A stretch of 64,000 nucleotides of DNA from Bacillota bacterium (GTDB lineage: Bacteria > Bacillota > Clostridia > TANB77 > CAG-465), in assembly GCA_023460515.1 (NCBI GenBank), contig JAEWPS010000018.1:62001-126000 (forward strand). Reading direction: 5' to 3'. Positions 9,407 through 18,088 of this stretch are shown piece by piece. The notes under the pieces were generated by a model. The model did no database searches, had not been told where the DNA came from, and worked only from the letters and a program-made list of their open reading frames with translations. Made by a program: the position numbers and the translations under genes. Position 1 is the stretch's first letter; every line of letters starts with the position of its first letter.

Positions 9407-9745
9407 ATGCAACCTTATTATATAATTATTATAGATACAGCAAATCATATTTTATCATTGTATAAAGATTATGAATTATACAATACTTATCCAATAGCAG
9501 TTGGTAAACCACGTACTCCAACTCCTAAAGGAAGTTTTAAGATAATTAATAAATCTATTAACCCTGGTGGACCATTTGGTGCTAGATGGATGGGATTATC
9601 TAAACGTCGCTATGGAATACATGGTACAAATAAACCAGATTCGATAGGTAAAGATATATCCAATGGATGTATCAGGTTACACAACAAAGATGTAATTAAA
9701 CTTTATGAACTTGTTTCAATAGGCACTACAGTAGAAATAGTTTAA
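9407..9745 (+). CDS. minimal L,D-transpeptidase (YkuD domain)
   Basis: The 112 residues are almost exactly one YkuD domain: YIIIIDTANHILSLYKD at the start, TPTPKGSF, and the catalytic stretch HGTN...SNGCIRLHN with the active-site Cys and flanking His and Arg. Family role: cross-linking peptidoglycan through meso-DAP (3-3 links) or attaching proteins. Odd: there is no signal peptide, membrane anchor or LysM domain, and the domain begins within a few residues of the start, although the substrate is outside the membrane. ATG follows TTGGAGGAATAAAATT, so a longer N-terminus is unlikely. It may be exported by another route or act on cytoplasmic precursors or murein fragments. Confidence 0.88.
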   Translation: MQPYYIIIIDTANHILSLYKDYELYNTYPIAVGKPRTPTPKGSFKIINKSINPGGPFGARWMGLSKRRYGIHGTNKPDSIGKDISNGCIRLHNKDVIKLYELVSIGTTVEIV

Positions 9746-9750
9746 TATAA

Positions 9751-9785
9751 CAAATCCATACAATAATAGTAATTGTATGGATTTG
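9751..9785. terminator. bidirectional terminator
   Basis: Perfect 13-base inverted repeat CAAATCCATACAA (9751-9763) with 9773-9785, between the convergent L,D-transpeptidase and ABC permease genes. Confidence 0.85.
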
Positions 9786-9799
9786 AAATTTATAATCTT

Positions 9800-12442
9800 T
9801 TACTCTACTGTTTTAAGTGCTTCGACCATATTAATGTTTTTTATTTTTTTTAATAATACTATATTTACACACCAAGAAAATATTAATGTTAATATTACTG
9901 AAATTATATAACTAATTAAATAAATATCTCTTCCAAACATAAGTATTTCAACCTCAGAGGTAATTATCACAAATTTTGCCAAATAAAATCCGAGTAATAA
10001 CCCAAACAATGAACCTATCAATGTCAGTATTAAATTTTCTCTATAGACATAATTTGAAACCTCTTTTTCATAGAATCCTAAAACTTTTATTGTTGCAATT
10101 TCTCTCATTCTTTCACTTATATTTATATTTGTTAATGTATATAACACTATAAAAGATAATAGTGCCGCTGAAACAATCAAAATTAAAACTACTGAATTTA
10201 CACTATCAATGGTTTCAGAAAACTTTTCTAACATATCATCACTAAAAGATACAGAGGCCACACCCTTAGAAGATAATATATTCTTTGAAATACTATATTT
10301 TTTATCATTTTCTAAATTAGTCAATTTTACATCTATCTGATTGTACTCTGGCTTAATGTTATACAGTTTCTCATATAAACTTGGAGACATATATATATAA
10401 TGAAGTAAATAATTTTCAGTTATTCCAATTAATTTAACCTTATATTCTTCACTTTCCCCATTTTTTATATATATTTCATCTCCTATTTTTGCTCCTATTT
10501 TATTAGATAATTTTTCTGTTAATATTACTCCAGCATCTGTAAGTTCATATTTCCTTTGTGATACACGATCACGCAATGCTATAAAGCTATTTATTGCATT
10601 TATATCTTCAGGTACTATAATATTACAGTTACTCTCTTTTGATCCTAATCTTATATTTATACTCTTTGATAATAAATTTAATTTAGAATTATAATCTGGA
10701 ATTTTTGAAATTGTATTTGAAATATTTACATTTTCATCTTTTGATAAATTATCATTAATATTAATTGTAATTTGATACTTATATATTTCTCCAAATTGTT
10801 TTATTCCAATAGTCCCAATTGAATCTTTAAGTGCAAATCCTACGAGTAGTAATGCACTGCATCCAGCAATACCAATAACAGTCATTAAAAATCTACTCTT
10901 ATATCTAAATAAATTACGAGCTGTAACTTTATGAGTAAACTTTAGTCTACGCCAAATGAAAGGTAAACGTTCTAATAAAATGGTTTTACCAGGTTTTGGA
11001 GCCTTTGCAACCATTAGACTAGAAGCATTTTGCATAAGAGTTTCGTAACAAACAATAACTGCTGAACTAGATGTAACTAAAACAGCTACTATCATAACTA
11101 ATATAGCAAATGTACTATCAACTTTTAATATTAATTTAGGTAATGTATATAACGCAGAATAGGCGTTTGCTAAAAAACTAGGGAATAAAGTAAATCCAAT
11201 TAAAATACCAATTATTCCTCCTATTAAACTTGCAAGCGAAGCGTATATTAAATATTTAAGCACTATAAATCGCTTGCTATATCCTAGTGCTTTCATTGTT
11301 CCAATATACGAACGTTGTTCATCAACAAGTCTTCCAATACTTGTAAAACAAACTAAAATTGCAACTATAACAAATATTATAGGAAAAACTTTAGATATTG
11401 CATCCATTCTATCTGCTGCATTGCCATAATCTACATATCCCATATTTGTATTTCTATCTAAAATATGCCATGTAACTTTTGGTATAGAATTAATTTCATT
11501 TTTTGCATTTTGTATAACTTTTTCAGCATTAGTAAAATTTAATAAAATATCTTTTTTTTGACCATCTGTTAAATATTTAGCTGAAGTATTGAAACTTTCT
11601 TGCATTTTTTTAAATTCATTTTCTTTAATTTGAAGTAGCTTTATAGACTCAGATTTTATTTCATTATACCTAATATTTGATCTTTCGACAGCTAAATTTT
11701 CTAAAGATTTTCTGAGCGAATCTATTTTAAAATCATAATCTTTAGTGAATGCAAAAGATTCTTGCACGTCACTTGATGTTATATAAATTCCATTATATAC
11801 AGGTAATTTAAAATCTGATTCTGGAATAAACATATATGTAGAAACTTTGCCGTTACCTATGGTACTCGTACCTTTTTCTTTAGAAATATATAAAGGTGAC
11901 TGTACTATACCTACAACTATAAATTCATTAGTAGTAATATTATCTAAAATATTACTACTATTACCTGAAGTAAGTTTTATTTTAGTTCCTATTACTAAAC
12001 TTATATTCTCCAAGTTATTTTTTTCAATAACACATTCTCCTGATTTTTCTGGTAATCTCCCCGATACTAACGATACCCTATTTATATAATTTTCATTAAC
12101 TGTATTTGGTAATGAATGAACTTTAACAACATAGCTTGTATCTTCTGAATATATCATAGCATCAATAAAATATGATGGCATAATACCACTAATTCCACTA
12201 ACTTTCTTTATGCTATCTATATCATCTTTATTAAACCCAACACTGGATACAAGATGAAAATCCATAAGTTTGTTATCTTTATAGTATCTATCTGCGGTAA
12301 TCTTCATATCAGGACATGTCATATTTATACCAACAAAAAAAGCTATGCTAATTGCTATTATGGCTAATATAGCCAAAAATCTACTGAAGGATTTTTTTAT
12401 TTCCCTAAATATATCTTTAAATAAAGTTTTACCCATCACCAT
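9800..12442 (-). CDS. large two-module FtsX-type ABC permease
   Basis: An 880-residue membrane protein made of two FtsX/MacB units: helix at about 22-42, an extracellular domain to about 345 that includes a helical coiled-coil-like stretch (about 250-315), three helices (about 348-465), a further helix near 515-535, a second extracellular domain, and three C-terminal helices (about 745-870) ending in MVEALKTVE. This is the architecture of large permeases partnered by a single ATPase. Start is the ATG at 12442 or the one at 12436; the latter overlaps the ATPase stop as TGATG, and AAAGGA lies upstream of both. The two genes are translationally coupled. Substrate unknown; no sensor kinase adjoins this pair. 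Confidence 0.88.
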   Translation of the reverse strand: MVMGKTLFKDIFREIKKSFSRFLAILAIIAISIAFFVGINMTCPDMKITADRYYKDNKLMDFHLVSSVGFNKDDIDSIKKVSGISGIMPSYFIDAMIYSEDTSYVVKVHSLPNTVNENYINRVSLVSGRLPEKSGECVIEKNNLENISLVIGTKIKLTSGNSSNILDNITTNEFIVVGIVQSPLYISKEKGTSTIGNGKVSTYMFIPESDFKLPVYNGIYITSSDVQESFAFTKDYDFKIDSLRKSLENLAVERSNIRYNEIKSESIKLLQIKENEFKKMQESFNTSAKYLTDGQKKDILLNFTNAEKVIQNAKNEINSIPKVTWHILDRNTNMGYVDYGNAADRMDAISKVFPIIFVIVAILVCFTSIGRLVDEQRSYIGTMKALGYSKRFIVLKYLIYASLASLIGGIIGILIGFTLFPSFLANAYSALYTLPKLILKVDSTFAILVMIVAVLVTSSSAVIVCYETLMQNASSLMVAKAPKPGKTILLERLPFIWRRLKFTHKVTARNLFRYKSRFLMTVIGIAGCSALLLVGFALKDSIGTIGIKQFGEIYKYQITININDNLSKDENVNISNTISKIPDYNSKLNLLSKSINIRLGSKESNCNIIVPEDINAINSFIALRDRVSQRKYELTDAGVILTEKLSNKIGAKIGDEIYIKNGESEEYKVKLIGITENYLLHYIYMSPSLYEKLYNIKPEYNQIDVKLTNLENDKKYSISKNILSSKGVASVSFSDDMLEKFSETIDSVNSVVLILIVSAALLSFIVLYTLTNINISERMREIATIKVLGFYEKEVSNYVYRENLILTLIGSLFGLLLGFYLAKFVIITSEVEILMFGRDIYLISYIISVILTLIFSWCVNIVLLKKIKNINMVEALKTVE

Positions 12443-13140
12443 TCAATCCTTTCAACAGGAGTTGGAGTTTCATTTATAGTAATACTTTCAACTTTACCGT
12501 TTTTCATTTTTATAACCTTATCTGCCATTGGTGTTATAGCTAAATTGTGAGTTATAACTATAACTGTCATACCAGTACTACGACATGTATCTTGTAAAAG
12601 TTTTAATATTGCTTTACCTGTAATATCGTCTAATGCACCAGTAGGTTCATCACATAGCAATAATTTCGGATTCTTAGCAAGAGCTCTAGCTATCGAGACA
12701 CGTTGCTGTTCACCACCAGATAGTTGAGATGGAAAGTTATATAATCTATCTGATAGTCCAACTTGTTCTAATATTATTTTTGGATCAAAAGAGTTTTTAC
12801 AAATTTCAGTCGCAAGTTCAACATTTTCTAAAGAATTTAGATTGGGGACTAAATTATAAAACTGAAAAACAAAACCTATATCATTTCTACGATATGTGGT
12901 AAGTTCCTTTTGATTAAATTTACTAATTTCTATTCCATCAACATAGAATTTTCCACCATCTGCAGTATCCATTCCACCTAAAATATTTAAAACTGTACTT
13001 TTACCAGCACCACTAGCACCAGCTATTATTGCAAATTCTCCTTTTTCAATTGAAAAATTAACACCATTTACAGCATGAATTTCAATATCTCCCAATTTAT
13101 ATGTTTTCTTTATATCCGAAAAATCAATAAATGTACTCAT
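12436..13140 (-). CDS. ABC transporter ATPase, partner of the large permease
   Basis: A 234-residue ATPase with Walker A GASGAGKS, Q-loop in FQFYN, signature LSGGEQQRVS, Walker B LLLCDEPTGALD and switch His in VITHN. The ALD after Walker B and the overall sequence put it in the MacB/LolD/SalX group. It overlaps the permease gene by the TGATG junction, so the two form one unit. ATG follows TTAGGAGAAAGTT. A 12-base perfect palindrome lies about 45 bases upstream and could be an operator. Confidence 0.93.
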   Translation of the reverse strand: MSTFIDFSDIKKTYKLGDIEIHAVNGVNFSIEKGEFAIIAGASGAGKSTVLNILGGMDTADGGKFYVDGIEISKFNQKELTTYRRNDIGFVFQFYNLVPNLNSLENVELATEICKNSFDPKIILEQVGLSDRLYNFPSQLSGGEQQRVSIARALAKNPKLLLCDEPTGALDDITGKAILKLLQDTCRSTGMTVIVITHNLAITPMADKVIKMKNGKVESITINETPTPVERIEW

Positions 13141-13181
13141 AACTTTCTCCTAACTTATAATTAATATTATTTCCAAATTAT

Positions 13182-13193
13182 TACTAATTAGTA
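13182..13193. promoter_or_regulatory. palindrome upstream of the ABC ATPase, possible operator
   Basis: TACTAATTAGTA is a perfect 12-base palindrome about 40 bases upstream of the ATPase start, at a position where a repressor would cover the promoter. In such AT-rich DNA chance palindromes occur, so this is tentative. Confidence 0.25.
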
Positions 13194-13285
13194 GTATATC
13201 ACTAATATATACATAAAACAACTAAATGTATATAAATATCTTTAACATATTATAGTTATTTATATATTTATATTACATTCTAAAT

Positions 13286-13318
13286 AAAAGACGTATAGAT
13301 TCTATCTATATGTCTTTT
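13286..13318 (-). terminator. hairpin after the 13344 gene
   Basis: A 15-base stem with one mismatch (13286-13300 with 13304-13318) begins about 25 bases past the stop of the gene at 13344 and ends in a U-run on the minus strand. Confidence 0.55.
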
Positions 13319-13343
13319 AATCTAAATATATACAATTTAAAGT

Positions 13344-13898
13344 TTATAAATTAAATCCTGTATATGGATACAGCTCATTATCCATAGTTATATTAGATAT
13401 GCTCCAAAAATCCTTTTCTTTAACTATAGTTAATTTAGCATTATAACTACCGGCGGGACCTGTAGAAGTTTTTGTTAAATAAGTTATGTTAAATATACAA
13501 GTATTTTGATTAGGTTTTTCAATTTTAGTTATCTTATAGCTATCTACCCATGGACTAGACATACCGGTTACCCAATTTGAAAAACTTTCTTCTAATTGAT
13601 TTTTATACTCTTCTTTAAGTTTACTATTCATTACTGAGTATTGCATTGCTGCACTTCTCATTTTTAAACCATTAGACCATATATTGGCTGCATCTTCTGG
13701 CTTACAAACTCCTACATTATCCATTGCTGTTATTAATAATTCACTTCGTATTTCATACTTGTTTATATTTAATGCTGTAGCCACATATTCTATATCTATA
13801 TAATTAATAAAAACAGTAAATATTAAAATAATTAGTAATAATGTTATAATAGTTAAAAACACTGTTGATTTAGCTTTTTTTGATGATACAATCTTCAT
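13344..13898 (-). CDS. membrane-anchored hypothetical protein
   Basis: A 184-residue protein with a short basic N-terminus, one membrane helix (about 14-36) and an extracellular domain whose C-terminal half (INITYLTKTSTGP...LTIVKEKDFWSI) has the alternating strands of an NTF2-like or DUF4878-like fold. I cannot assign a function. The start is the ATG at 13898, ten bases after AGGAG; an ATG seven codons upstream precedes that site. Monocistronic, with hairpins on both sides. Confidence 0.7.
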   Translation of the reverse strand: MKIVSSKKAKSTVFLTIITLLLIILIFTVFINYIDIEYVATALNINKYEIRSELLITAMDNVGVCKPEDAANIWSNGLKMRSAAMQYSVMNSKLKEEYKNQLEESFSNWVTGMSSPWVDSYKITKIEKPNQNTCIFNITYLTKTSTGPAGSYNAKLTIVKEKDFWSISNITMDNELYPYTGFNL

Positions 13899-13968
13899 AT
13901 TAAAACCACTCCTATACATTGTTATACAACATTATATGACATATAAAAACTATATAGTATAAAAAAAC

Positions 13969-13994
13969 AAAGAGACAATATTCGTTGCCTCTTT
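13969..13994 (-). terminator. terminator after the coiled-coil gene
   Basis: Stem AAAGAGGCAA with TTGTCTCTTT on the minus strand, one G-U pair, followed by a run of seven U: a classic intrinsic terminator. Confidence 0.85.
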
Positions 13995-14036
13995 ATTCTA
14001 AAACGATCACAGTTTTAATATTTGCTTTTTTAGATA

Positions 14037-14498
14037 CTAACTAGTATGTAAAATATTCATTTTAATATCTATAACCTTTATTTCACTTTCTATTGATATT
14101 TGTTTTTCACCTAATTCTTTACGCTTTACCATAGTCTTGTTATTTGAATTTTCATCACCTGAATTACCAAATATGAATGCGGAGTCTATATATCCTGCCT
14201 CAGCTTTTAAATTCCAATATTTTTTAACAAGTACAGATTTTTCTTTGTATAGATCATAATAGCTTTTCATTGTACTATCCAACTCAATTTCTGAAATTTT
14301 TTTAGTTATATCGTCAATTAAGTACTTTTTTGTTCTGATGTCATTAGCAAGTGTATATAGCTTATTACTATTGTCCTTACCAAAGTTGTATAGTAGATAT
14401 TCCAAGTGTTTACGTTCTTCATCAAGTTCTTCGTACTCAGCCTCCATTTTTGTAATCTCTGAAATTAAAGAATAGAAATCTTTACTGCCGTTTTCCAT
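14037..14498 (-). CDS. coiled-coil hypothetical protein
   Basis: 153 residues, almost entirely helical and rich in Glu and Lys, with heptad-like spacing over about residues 10-85 and 120-150 and a short glycine/asparagine-rich break (GNSGDENSNN) between. No membrane helix or signal peptide. I do not recognise the family. ATG follows AAAAAGGAGAACACTT. It has its own strong terminator and is probably transcribed alone. Confidence 0.7.
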   Translation of the reverse strand: MENGSKDFYSLISEITKMEAEYEELDEERKHLEYLLYNFGKDNSNKLYTLANDIRTKKYLIDDITKKISEIELDSTMKSYYDLYKEKSVLVKKYWNLKAEAGYIDSAFIFGNSGDENSNNKTMVKRKELGEKQISIESEIKVIDIKMNILHTS

Positions 14499-14610
14499 AA
14501 GTGTTCTCCTTTTTATCTAAATTATTGATAAAACAAAACTAAAATTATGTATACATTATACCATAGAAATTGATATATTTCAAGTAATTATGTTTTCAGT
14601 AATACTTAAT

Positions 14611-14648
14611 AAAAATAAAGAGGCAATATTTACTTCCTCTTTATTTTT
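14611..14648 (-). terminator. terminator after asnB
   Basis: Perfect 13-base stem AAAAATAAAGAGG (14611-14623) with 14636-14648, 20 bases beyond the asnB stop; the minus strand ends in a U-run. Confidence 0.85.
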
Positions 14649-14668
14649 TATTAATATTACTTTATAAC

Positions 14669-16511
14669 TTACAACTCTATTTCAACATCATATTTTATAA
14701 GCCACATTTCAAGTTGTATCAAATAGGCCATAAGTTGTGTTCTACGCATAAGTTGACCAAACCATGGTCTTTCAAATTCTTCTTCACTTGAATTTATAAT
14801 ATAGTTTACAAATTCTATATCTACTAATTCTTGTATTCTATTATCTTTGTTTGCAAGTATTTCTTTTAAAGTATCAGTTACCAAATTAGTATATTTTGGA
14901 TCATATGTTTTAGGATAAGGACTCTTCTTTCTATTAAGTATTGCTTCTGGAAGTAAATCTTTAAAAGCTGCTCTTAAAATTCCTTTTTCTTGATTCATAT
15001 AATTTTTCATTTCCCAAGGTATATTATATACATATTCTACTAATTCATAATCTGTAAATGGTACCCTTATTTCTAAACTATATTGCATACTCATTCTATC
15101 TGATCTATCTAATAAATTAAGTCCAAAATAAAACATAGTTAGATATGAATATTTTTTCATTTGTATATCTTCTTTAGAAGATGTAGCATCTAGTGGTATA
15201 TCCTCAATTGCTTCTTTATATTTAGCATCTACATATTCTTGTATATCTATTTTATTAGAAATGTTCTTATTTAATATATCTTTTCTCAAATCTAAACTGA
15301 TTGACCAAGGGAAAGTATTACAAGACGATGTATCTTTTCTATAGAACCATGGATAACCACAAAATATTTCATCTGCGAATTCTCCACTAAGAGCTACTGT
15401 AACATTTTCTTTAACATATTTACATAGTAGAAGCAATGAACTATCTATATCTGCCATTGAAGGTAAATCTCTTGCAACCATAGCATTATATAACTCATCA
15501 TATAATTTACTACTTTCTATAACTATATACCTATGATTTAAGTTATATTTCTCCTTCATCATTTCTATAAAGTCATTATCTCTAGTTGGTGAAAAATCCG
15601 ACTTTTTAAAGTTTTTATCATTGTCTACATAATCTACTGAAAATGTTTTTAGTTTATCATTGTCCTCTAAGCTGTTAGATATAACAGAAGTTACAATACT
15701 CGAATCTATTCCACCAGACAAAAATGCTCCAACATTTACATCAGCTATTAATTGCCTTTTAATACTCTTTTCTAATAAATTACGTACTTTATTTATTGTC
15801 GTTTCTAAATCATCGGTATGTTTATAACTTCTAATTTTAAAATATTGATGAAGTTTAATTTCTCCATCTTTAAATGTACCACAATGTCCAGGTTTTACTT
15901 CATATATATCTTTAAAAACACCACTACCTAGAGTTCTTGCTGGTCCTAGGCCAAATAATTGACATATTCCATCTTTGTCTATGACTTTAGGTATTTTTTC
16001 GTATTCAAATATACTTTTCATTTCAGATGCAAAGAATATCTCATTATCATATATAGTATAGAATAATGGTTTAACTCCTATATGATCTCTTGCAAAAAAT
16101 AGTTTTTCTTCACTTTCTTCATATACGCAAAAAGCAAATATTCCATTAAGATATTTTAAACACTTATCCCCATAGAGCATATATAATTTCAATACCATTT
16201 CTGTATCACATTTAGTTACAAGCTCTATATCTTTATTAGTCAAAATATCTCTTACTTCAGTATAATTATATATCTCCCCATTATATACAATAGTATAAGT
16301 TTTGCCATCTTTGGTAAATGTCATTGGCTGACTACCGCTGAGTTATATCTATTATGCTTAATCTTCTATGTCCTAAGTATACATTGTCTGTTGTATAGTA
16401 TCCTATTTCGTTTTCTCCTCTTTTAGATAGTTTCTCTGTCATTTTTTTTAACAGATCATTAGAATTTTTTATATTCTTTTTAAAATTTGTGAATCCTGTT
16501 ATTCCACACAA
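14669..16511 (-). CDS. asnB: asparagine synthetase (glutamine-hydrolysing), read through a +1 shift at CGG
   Basis: Makes asparagine from aspartate, ATP and glutamine. The mature class-II amidotransferase needs Cys at position 2: TTG-TGT-GGA gives (M)CGITGF, starting at 16511 with AGAGGTGAT just upstream. This first part runs 58 codons to GHRRLSIIDITQ, then meets CGG-TAG. Skipping the C gives GGT-AGT-CAG-CCA, i.e. GSQPM, and the frame stays open for 555 residues to the synthetase end. Total 613, normal for AsnB. Also seen: YNGEIYNY, FLSGGIDSS (ATP pyrophosphatase) and FAFCVYE. Without the shift only a catalytically useless 59-residue peptide is made; starting at the internal ATG (16324) would lose Cys2. 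Monocistronic, divergent from the dehydrogenase gene. Confidence 0.9.
16335..16337 (-). other. asnB: CGG recoding site in asnB
   Basis: Zero frame CAG-CGG-TAG; skipping C gives CAG-GGT-AGT-CAG-CCA. The resumed GSQPM matches the conserved G-x-Q-P-M of the glutaminase domain. The zero-frame stop follows CGG directly. Confidence 0.75.
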
Positions 16512-16616
16512 AATATATCACCTCTAATTATATAGTTATGACAAATTTAGATATTTTATACTACACTATTGTAATTATATATATTTTTATGTAAATAATA
16601 TATTTGTGGTGAATTT

Positions 16617-17411
16617 ATGAAAAAAATATTAATAACAGGTAGTGGTTCTGGTCTAGGTAAAGAGGCTGCAATTTTTTTAGCAAAACGCGGACATCAAGTA
16701 TATGCTACAACCCATTACGTAGAAGAAGTAGAATACTTAAACAATTATGCAAAAGAAAATAAACTTAATTTAATAGCATTTAAATTAGATATACTACTTG
16801 AAGAAGATAGAAATAAAGTATTAGATATTGATATAGATACATATATTGCAAATGCAGCAATTGGTGACTCCGGTTCAGTAGCCGAAATAGACATTAATAG
16901 ATTAAAGGATGTTTTTGAAACAAATATATTTTGTAACATATTACTTGCCCAAATTGTTATAAGAAAAATGGTAGATAAAAAAATAAACGGTAGATTAATA
17001 TTTTTATCTTCATTATGTGGTAGAATACCTCTTCCTTTTTTATCTCCATACTGTTCGTCTAAATTTGCTTTAGAATCGTTTATACAGTGTTTAAGAATCG
17101 AGATGAAACAAGTATCGTCGCCTAATATTGAAGTCTGTATAATTGAACCTGGAGCATATGCGACTGGTTTTAATAAGATAAATTATGAGAAGAAATATAT
17201 TTGGATGAAAGGTAATTCATATTTTAAATATAAATGTGAAAAATTTAAAAAGATTGAGGATAAGTTTTGGAATATAATTGAATTAAAAAACTTTAACTCA
17301 ATCATAGACAAATATGTAAGAGCTGTTGAAAATAAAAAGGTTAAATTTAGGTATACTGCACCCAAGTACCAAGCTATTATTATACATATAGGAAGAATAT
17401 TAGGATTTTAA
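16617..17411 (+). CDS. short-chain dehydrogenase/reductase
   Basis: A 264-residue SDR: cofactor motif TGSGSGLG near the N-terminus, NAA (about 80), catalytic Ser in LSSLCGR, and YCSSK (Y-x-x-x-K). The C-terminal part (about 185-264) is Lys-rich and hydrophobic at the end, and resembles the longer SDRs acting on lipids or steroids more than small-molecule forms. Substrate unknown. Ribosome site is weak (GTGGTGAATTT). Divergently transcribed from asnB across a short gap. It is followed by two related hairpin units that read mainly on the other strand. Confidence 0.85.
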   Translation: MKKILITGSGSGLGKEAAIFLAKRGHQVYATTHYVEEVEYLNNYAKENKLNLIAFKLDILLEEDRNKVLDIDIDTYIANAAIGDSGSVAEIDINRLKDVFETNIFCNILLAQIVIRKMVDKKINGRLIFLSSLCGRIPLPFLSPYCSSKFALESFIQCLRIEMKQVSSPNIEVCIIEPGAYATGFNKINYEKKYIWMKGNSYFKYKCEKFKKIEDKFWNIIELKNFNSIIDKYVRAVENKKVKFRYTAPKYQAIIIHIGRILGF

Positions 17412-17424
17412 AAACACATATAAA

Positions 17425-17466
17425 AATAGAGTGAGATATTAAAGAAAAATAATAACTCACTCTATT
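17425..17466 (-). repeat. hairpin unit 1 of a duplicated element
   Basis: An 11-base perfect stem (17425-17435 with 17456-17466) followed on the plus side by a 22-base tail (17467-17488) that recurs exactly at 17582-17603. On the minus strand the stem ends in a U-run, so it can terminate leftward transcription. Confidence 0.6.
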
Positions 17467-17539
17467 ACTTATATTATATGCTACAAAACTTAATTTATGC
17501 AAAAATATTATAAATATTTAAAAAATTTTATTTTAAAAA

Positions 17540-17580
17540 ATAGAATGAAGTACCTAAAAGAAATTAGTACTTCATTCTAT
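17540..17580 (-). terminator. terminator of the LysM gene; hairpin unit 2 of the duplicated element
   Basis: A 14-base perfect stem (17540-17553 with 17567-17580), minus-strand U-run after it. The stem is homologous to unit 1 but differs at positions that change in both arms together, keeping pairing. The tail at 17582-17603 is identical to that of unit 1 over 22 bases. Confidence 0.75.
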
Positions 17581-17628
17581 CACTTATATTATATGCTACA
17601 AAAATTATTTTATGCATAATATTTTTAA

Positions 17629-17973
17629 TTAATATTCATATATTAATAATTTTTGTCCTTCATATATCATACTACTTTCCAAATTATTCAAATTTTTTAT
17701 TTGTAGTATTACATTTTGAACATTTAAGCTTGGATTGTTATCACAAATTTTATTTGCAATATTCCATAAAGTAGTTCCTGAATCAACAATAAAAGTTTTT
17801 GTTGTAAGTTTATCTTTACCTAAACTTATATTTAAAAACATACTAATTGTTATAAATATAATAACTAATATAACAATATTTTGAAATATTCTTTTTGAAT
17901 TATTTTTTCTATGTTTATTACCTCTTTTTAAACCATTTATTGTACCAGTTCTGCTGCTATATATATATTCCAT
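17629..17973 (-). CDS. YneA-like membrane LysM protein, probable SOS-induced division inhibitor
   Basis: A 114-residue protein: basic cytoplasmic N-terminus, one membrane helix (about 36-55) and a C-terminal LysM domain (FIVDSGTTLWNIANKIC...YEGQKLLIYEY). This size and order match YneA of Bacillus, an SOS-induced inhibitor of division that acts outside the membrane. The start is ATG 17973 after AGGAGG; an upstream frame extension contains the ribosome site itself. Regulation visible in the DNA supports the call: a consensus promoter has a LexA-like box between -35 and -10 and a second box overlaps the leader. Sequence identity to YneA cannot be measured here, so the name is an inference. Confidence 0.75.
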   Translation of the reverse strand: MEYIYSSRTGTINGLKRGNKHRKNNSKRIFQNIVILVIIFITISMFLNISLGKDKLTTKTFIVDSGTTLWNIANKICDNNPSLNVQNVILQIKNLNNLESSMIYEGQKLLIYEY

Positions 17974-17988
17974 AATATTACCTCCTAA

Positions 17989-18000
17989 AAACATATGTTT
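17989..18000. promoter_or_regulatory. LexA-like box 2 (leader)
   Basis: Perfect palindrome AAACATATGTTT, close to the Gram-positive LexA consensus GAAC-N4-GTTC with one symmetric mismatch per arm. It lies about 15 bases upstream of the LysM gene start. Confidence 0.5.
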
Positions 18001-18014
18001 GTTTCTTTGGTAAT

Positions 18015-18043
18015 ATTATATAATATGAACAAGTGTTTGTCAA
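18015..18043 (-). promoter_or_regulatory. consensus promoter of the LysM gene with internal LexA-like box
   Basis: TTGACA (18043-18038), spacer of exactly 17 bases, TATAAT (18020-18015): a perfect sigma-A promoter. The spacer is occupied by GAACAAGTGTTT (18027-18038 on the plus strand), one mismatch from GAAC-N4-GTTC. Such a strong promoter needs a repressor, and this placement suits LexA. Confidence 0.75.
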
Positions 18044-18088
18044 TACTTTTATTGAAAAAGTTTCAAAAAAATGAATATTTGTTTGTTT

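Noticed and set aside
16332..16337. TAG read-through in asnB
   Set aside because: Reading TAG as an amino acid keeps the wrong frame; only a one-base skip gives the conserved GSQPM.
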